Shown here piece by piece: positions 6,759 through 9,529 of a DNA stretch of 9,529 nt. This stretch comes from Chloroflexia bacterium (GTDB lineage Bacteria; Chloroflexota; Chloroflexia; Thermomicrobiales; JALYUS01): assembly GCA_025928215.1 (NCBI GenBank), contig JAICJW010000152.1, positions 1-9,529 of the forward strand, in the 5' to 3' direction. Under the pieces are notes generated by a model. It was given only the letters and a program-made list of their open reading frames with translations. It had not been told where the DNA came from and did no database searches. Every line of letters starts with the position of its first letter. Within the stretch, counting starts at the first letter, position 1. A program made the position numbers and the translations under genes.

Positions 6759-7664
6759 GTGAGTGAGCGTGAGGCGGCGGTGCGAGTGTCGGAGGAGATC
6801 GGGGCGTATGATCTGCCGGTGCTACGGGATGCGCTCGCGCGGCTGGCGGATTTCCCGGAATTGGTGCCGCACAACGGCGACATCGTGATTAAAGTCAACC
6901 TCGTCAATGGCGCGCCGCCGGAGACTGCCTCCGTGACGCATCCGGCGGTCGTCGCCGCGCTCTGCGGGCTACTGCGCGATTGCGGCGCGCGCCGCATCAC
7001 GATTGCGGATGGCCCCTCCTCCGCGATGAGCGCGTCCGCCGCGTTCGCAAACAGCGGCTACGTGACGATGCTCGCTCCCTACGATGTCGAATGGCTCGAC
7101 TGCAACGAGGCGCAGCCCGTCTGGGTGGATGTGCCGGACCCGCTCGTTATCGGGCGCATCCCGGTGCCCGAGCAGTTCCTCGCGGCGGATCGGGTGATCA
7201 ATGTGCCGAAAATGAAGACGCACATCCTGACCGTCGTCACGCTCGCGCTGAAAAACTTCGTCGGCGCGATGCCCGCGACGATCGTCACGACACCGAATGG
7301 CGCGACGCGCAAATCCACCGCCATCCGGTTGCACGGTGCGGACATGTCCAACGCGATCAGCGACCTTAACCGCGCCATCCCCGCTCACCTGCACATCATT
7401 GATGGCATCATCGGCATGGAAGGGCTGGGGCCGACGAACGGCAAGCCGATCCCGACCGGCCACCTGATCGCGGGCGCGAACGCCGTCGCGGTGGATACGG
7501 TCGCCGCAACGATGATGGGCTTCGTGTCGGAGCGCATTCGCCATATCATCACCGCCTCCAATATTGGCATTGGCCCGATGCGCGGCTTCGCGATTCACGG
7601 CGACACACCCATCACGCCGTACGAACCCGCCTCCTGTGTCCACCGCGCGGCGCGGGCCGCATAA
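6759..7664 (+). CDS. DUF362 domain-containing protein
   Basis: The 301-aa product matches the DUF362 (PF04015) pattern: DIVIKVNLV (41-49), a TxxxVTHPAVVAAL-like segment (about 57-69), GARRITIADGPS (76-87), INVPKMKTH (147-155), LKNFVGAMP (164-172), DGIIGMEGLGPTNG (215-228) and GANAVAVDTVAATMMGF (239-255). The family is widespread, often annotated as iron-sulfur or uncharacterised. No CxxCxxC ferredoxin cluster is present here, so this is the stand-alone form, and its reaction is not established. The conserved lysines, histidine and aspartate suggest an enzyme binding a metal or phosphorylated ligand, which is inference. No signal peptide is present when the GTG start is used. It is followed after 74 nt by an unrecognised 125-aa gene and may be co-transcribed with it. 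Confidence 0.85.
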   Translation: MSEREAAVRVSEEIGAYDLPVLRDALARLADFPELVPHNGDIVIKVNLVNGAPPETASVTHPAVVAALCGLLRDCGARRITIADGPSSAMSASAAFANSGYVTMLAPYDVEWLDCNEAQPVWVDVPDPLVIGRIPVPEQFLAADRVINVPKMKTHILTVVTLALKNFVGAMPATIVTTPNGATRKSTAIRLHGADMSNAISDLNRAIPAHLHIIDGIIGMEGLGPTNGKPIPTGHLIAGANAVAVDTVAATMMGFVSERIRHIITASNIGIGPMRGFAIHGDTPITPYEPASCVHRAARAA

Positions 7665-7667
7665 CAA

Positions 7668-7718
7668 GGACTGAGCGATGAGGACTGAGGATTGGGGGAA
7701 TCGCTCGTACTCAGTCCT
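7668..7718. repeat. heptamer repeats with an inverted copy
   Basis: GGACTGA occurs at 7668-7674 and 7682-7688. The in-phase 7-mers between and after (7675-7681 and 7689-7695) match it at 4 and 5 of 7 bases. The exact reverse complement of the 9-mer AGGACTGAG (7681-7689) follows at 7710-7718, so the region can fold into a 9-bp stem with a 20-nt loop. GAGCGAT (7673-7679) is also mirrored at 7700-7706. It fills the 74-nt gap between the DUF362 gene and the next gene, and ends just before the latter's ribosome binding site. Confidence 0.6.
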
Positions 7719-7738
7719 GCAAGGGAGGAACGACCGCC

Positions 7739-8116
7739 ATGTGGGTGATTGTGCGGGATACGCCGGAGGAACTGGTCTATCAGGAGATTGGGAAGATCGT
7801 CGCAATTTACCGGATGGAGGGGGGCGACCACTTTCTGAAGGTGGCGGACAAAGCGCCGCACGCCATTCTGGAGGATTTCTGCCTCGAACGGTTCGCGGAT
7901 CGCGATCCCGCGCAGGTCGAGGCGATGCCGACAGTCATGTACGATGGCCGCGAGTTCGCGTACGGCGATCTCGTCGAGATGACGATTCAACTCCGCAAGT
8001 TCCCGTGGGGCTGCGAAAAGTGGCTCCTGGCAATGCAGAAGCGCTATGGCGATTATTTCGAAGTCCTCGAAGAGCACATGAAGGCCGTCTCCGCCGAGTA
8101 TCGTTACCCCCTCTGA
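7739..8116 (+). CDS. uncharacterised 125-aa protein
   Basis: I do not recognise this protein. Evidence that it is a gene: AGGGAGG (7722-7728) lies 10 nt before the ATG, it has no overlap with other genes, and its composition is balanced. It starts MWVIVRDTPEELVYQEIGKI, has several acidic and aromatic residues, and contains two helix-prone stretches (HAILEDFCLERFAD, 41-54; KWLLAMQKRYGDYFEVLEEHM, 94-114). Two cysteines (48, 92) are isolated and not in a metal-binding pattern. There is no signal peptide or membrane span, so it is probably a small soluble cytoplasmic protein. It follows the DUF362 gene in the same direction after a short repeat-filled gap, so co-expression is possible, but no function should be assumed. 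Confidence 0.75.
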   Translation: MWVIVRDTPEELVYQEIGKIVAIYRMEGGDHFLKVADKAPHAILEDFCLERFADRDPAQVEAMPTVMYDGREFAYGDLVEMTIQLRKFPWGCEKWLLAMQKRYGDYFEVLEEHMKAVSAEYRYPL

Positions 8117-8127
8117 TATAGGCTAAA

Positions 8128-8148
8128 GGACTGAGGACTGGGGACTGA
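8128..8148. repeat. three-copy heptamer tandem repeat
   Basis: Three adjoining 7-mers read GGACTGA (8128-8134), GGACTGG (8135-8141, one mismatch) and GGACTGA (8142-8148). The unit is the same as in the repeat at 7668-7718 and related to the one at 3421-3448. It starts 11 nt after the stop of the 125-aa gene. Confidence 0.75.
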
Positions 8149-8158
8149 GTGGCGTCAT

Positions 8159-8164
8159 TACAAT
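8159..8164 (+). promoter_or_regulatory. possible -10 box upstream of the GNAT gene
   Basis: TACAAT differs from TATAAT at one base, in an AT-rich patch that stands out from its surroundings. No good -35 box is found 16-18 nt upstream, where the heptamer repeat lies. If real, transcription would start near 8171 and the leader would include the palindrome at 8192-8250. Confidence 0.3.
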
Positions 8165-8191
8165 AAAGAGTCGGTGGCAAACCAGACGGCT

Positions 8192-8250
8192 CCCCTCTCC
8201 ATCGCCGCCGTGATCTTGCGTTGTCGAAGCCAGAGGGCGATGGAGAGGGG
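8192..8250. repeat. 15-bp inverted repeat with 29-nt loop
   Basis: CCCCTCTCCATCGCC (8192-8206) and its exact complement (8236-8250) enclose a 29-nt loop. It is a REP-like palindrome directly upstream of the GNAT gene. The right arm contains GGAGAGGGG (8242-8250), which also serves as the most likely Shine-Dalgarno for the GTG at 8257. If the hairpin forms in the mRNA, that site would be sequestered. Confidence 0.75.
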
Positions 8251-8256
8251 CTGAGA

Positions 8257-9529
8257 GTGAGGAAAGTAGAAGATCGAACGCTGCCACGCGACCTCGGTGA
8301 TGGATTAGTGCTGCGCCGCGCGACGGTGGACGATGCGGAACGGCTGGCGGATTTCAACGCCATCGTGCATCCGGACCTTGAAGAACCGGATGTTGGCGTG
8401 GATGTCTGGACGCGGGACATGATGCGGGGCGATCACCCGACGACGGGCGCGGGCGATTTCCTCATTGTCGAAAATACCCGTAGCGGCGCGATTGCCTCGT
8501 CACTCTGCCTGATCTCGCAGCGATGGTCATACAGCGGCATCCCCTTCGGCGTTGGGCGGCCGGAAATGGTCGGCACGCACCCGGAGTATCGGCGGCGCGG
8601 CCTGGTGCGCACGCAGTTCGATGTCATTCACCGGTGGAGCGCCGAACGGGGCGAGGCGGTGCAGGTAATCGGCGGCATCCCATGGTACTACCGGCAGTTC
8701 GGCTACGAGATGGCGCTCGAACTCGACAGCGGGCGATTCGGCTACCCCGCCGATGTCCCGGCGCTCGCCGAGGGCGCGGCGGAGCCATACCGCATCCGCC
8801 CGGCGACGGAGGCGGACATCCCCTTCCTCGCGCGGGCGTATGACTTCGGCATGCGGCGTGGTCGCGTCGCATGCCTGCGTGACGTGGCGCAGTGGCGCTA
8901 CGACATCGCGGGTCACAGCCCGACGAGCGATATGCGGCTCGACATCCGCGTGATCGAAACGGCGGGTGGGGTGCCCGTCGGCTTCTTCGGCCATCATCCC
9001 CGGCTCTGGAACGGGGGAATCTACGTCGCGATCTACGAACTCGCGCCCGGCGTCTCGTGGCTGCCCGTCACGCCAACGGTCTTCCGCTACCTCAAATCGC
9101 TCGGTGCGGCGTACGCGGCGGCGAATGGCGAGCGGTTCGACACGATCAACTTCGGCACCGGCACCGAGCATCCCGTCTATCATGTCATTCCGAGCAGGCT
9201 GCGCGGCCTTCTCCGGCCCTATGCATGGTATGTGCGGGTCGCGGACCTCGCGGGGTTCCTCCGTCACATCGCGCCGGCGCTCGACGCGCGGCTGGCCGAT
9301 TCCATCCTCGTCGGACACAGCGGCGAACTGAAACTGAATTTCTATCGCACCGGCCTCTGTCTCACCTTCGCTGCGGGCCGTCTGACCGATATCGCATCAT
9401 GGCAGCCAAGCGCGACCGAACGCGGCCATGCCTCTTTTCCCGACCTCACCTTCCTGCAAATGCTGTTCGGCTACACATCGCTCGATGAACTCCAGCATGC
9501 TTTCCCGGACTGCATGATCCGCACGGACG
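8257..9529 (+). CDS. Eis-like GNAT N-acetyltransferase, 3' end outside window
   Basis: The frame is open for 424 codons to the window edge, with no stop. The N-terminal GNAT domain has the acetyl-CoA pyrophosphate loop motif EMVGTHPEYRRRGLV (103-117) and PWYYRQFGYE (142-151), the usual beta6-beta7 region of this group. A second GNAT-like region begins around YRIRPATEADIPFLARAYD (178-196). The C-terminal stretch, including FPDLTFLQMLFGYTSLDEL, belongs to the SCP2-like part seen in Eis-type proteins. Eis relatives acetylate amines of small molecules (aminoglycosides, peptides), but the substrate here is unknown. About 30 more residues are expected beyond the edge. GTG 8257 is chosen for the purine-rich GGAGAGGGG at 8242-8250, 6 nt away; GTG 8308, just before LRRAT, is the alternative. 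No ATG precedes the domain in this frame. Confidence 0.85.
   Translation, partial: MRKVEDRTLPRDLGDGLVLRRATVDDAERLADFNAIVHPDLEEPDVGVDVWTRDMMRGDHPTTGAGDFLIVENTRSGAIASSLCLISQRWSYSGIPFGVGRPEMVGTHPEYRRRGLVRTQFDVIHRWSAERGEAVQVIGGIPWYYRQFGYEMALELDSGRFGYPADVPALAEGAAEPYRIRPATEADIPFLARAYDFGMRRGRVACLRDVAQWRYDIAGHSPTSDMRLDIRVIETAGGVPVGFFGHHPRLWNGGIYVAIYELAPGVSWLPVTPTVFRYLKSLGAAYAAANGERFDTINFGTGTEHPVYHVIPSRLRGLLRPYAWYVRVADLAGFLRHIAPALDARLADSILVGHSGELKLNFYRTGLCLTFAAGRLTDIASWQPSATERGHASFPDLTFLQMLFGYTSLDELQHAFPDCMIRTD

Noticed and set aside
8527..9318. 263-aa minus-strand open frame
   Set aside because: It is the complement of the GNAT gene, whose motifs are clear in the plus frame; composition is biased to R, D and V.

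Overview
The window is GC-rich bacterial DNA with ordinary operons, strong Shine-Dalgarno sites and many short intergenic palindromes and repeats. The groES-groEL operon is controlled by a textbook CIRCE element, and the other genes are of types common in Chloroflexota (Thermomicrobia-like) genomes: an Asp-box propeller paired with a MoaD/ThiS-like protein, DUF362, an Eis-like GNAT protein and several small SAM methyltransferases. Chloroflexota is therefore my best guess. It is inferred from gene content and style, not from a phylogenetic marker search.

Layout. Positions 1-184 hold half of a palindromic repeat and a methyltransferase fragment that matches a full gene 2.3 kb downstream at 39 of 40 bases. 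Positions 181-1586 (minus) are a two-gene operon: an Asp-box beta-propeller protein and a small protein ending in Gly-Gly (MoaD/ThiS-like), overlapping by ATGA, with a good sigma70-type promoter at 1672-1700. Positions 1980-2729 (plus) are a class I SAM methyltransferase. Positions 2840-3349 (minus) are a lincosamide/aminoglycoside-type nucleotidyltransferase. Positions 3377-5580 (minus) are the complete groESL transcription unit: extended -10 promoter, CIRCE operator, groES, groEL and a 13-bp-stem intrinsic terminator. Positions 5714-6608 (plus) are a second methyltransferase with its own promoter, broken by a one-base frameshift. Positions 6759-7664 (plus) are a DUF362 protein, followed at 7739-8116 by an unrecognised 125-aa protein. 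Positions 8257-9529 (plus) are a large Eis-like GNAT acetyltransferase that runs off the window.

How the parts relate. Only groES-groEL is a clearly understood functional unit (HrcA/CIRCE-regulated chaperonin). The propeller and MoaD-like genes look translationally coupled and may act together, but the partner reaction is not visible here. The remaining genes are mostly single units separated by repeat elements.

The most unexpected signal is in the spacers. Three separate intergenic regions (3421-3448, 7668-7695, 8128-8148) carry degenerate direct repeats with an exact 7-base period and related units. They resemble in kind the heptamer STRR repeats of cyanobacteria. Other spacers carry longer inverted repeats (6622-6720, 8192-8250), and one of these supplies the ribosome binding site of the GNAT gene. 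I see no convincing new defence or biosynthetic system, no tRNA or rRNA, no CRISPR array and no transposase.
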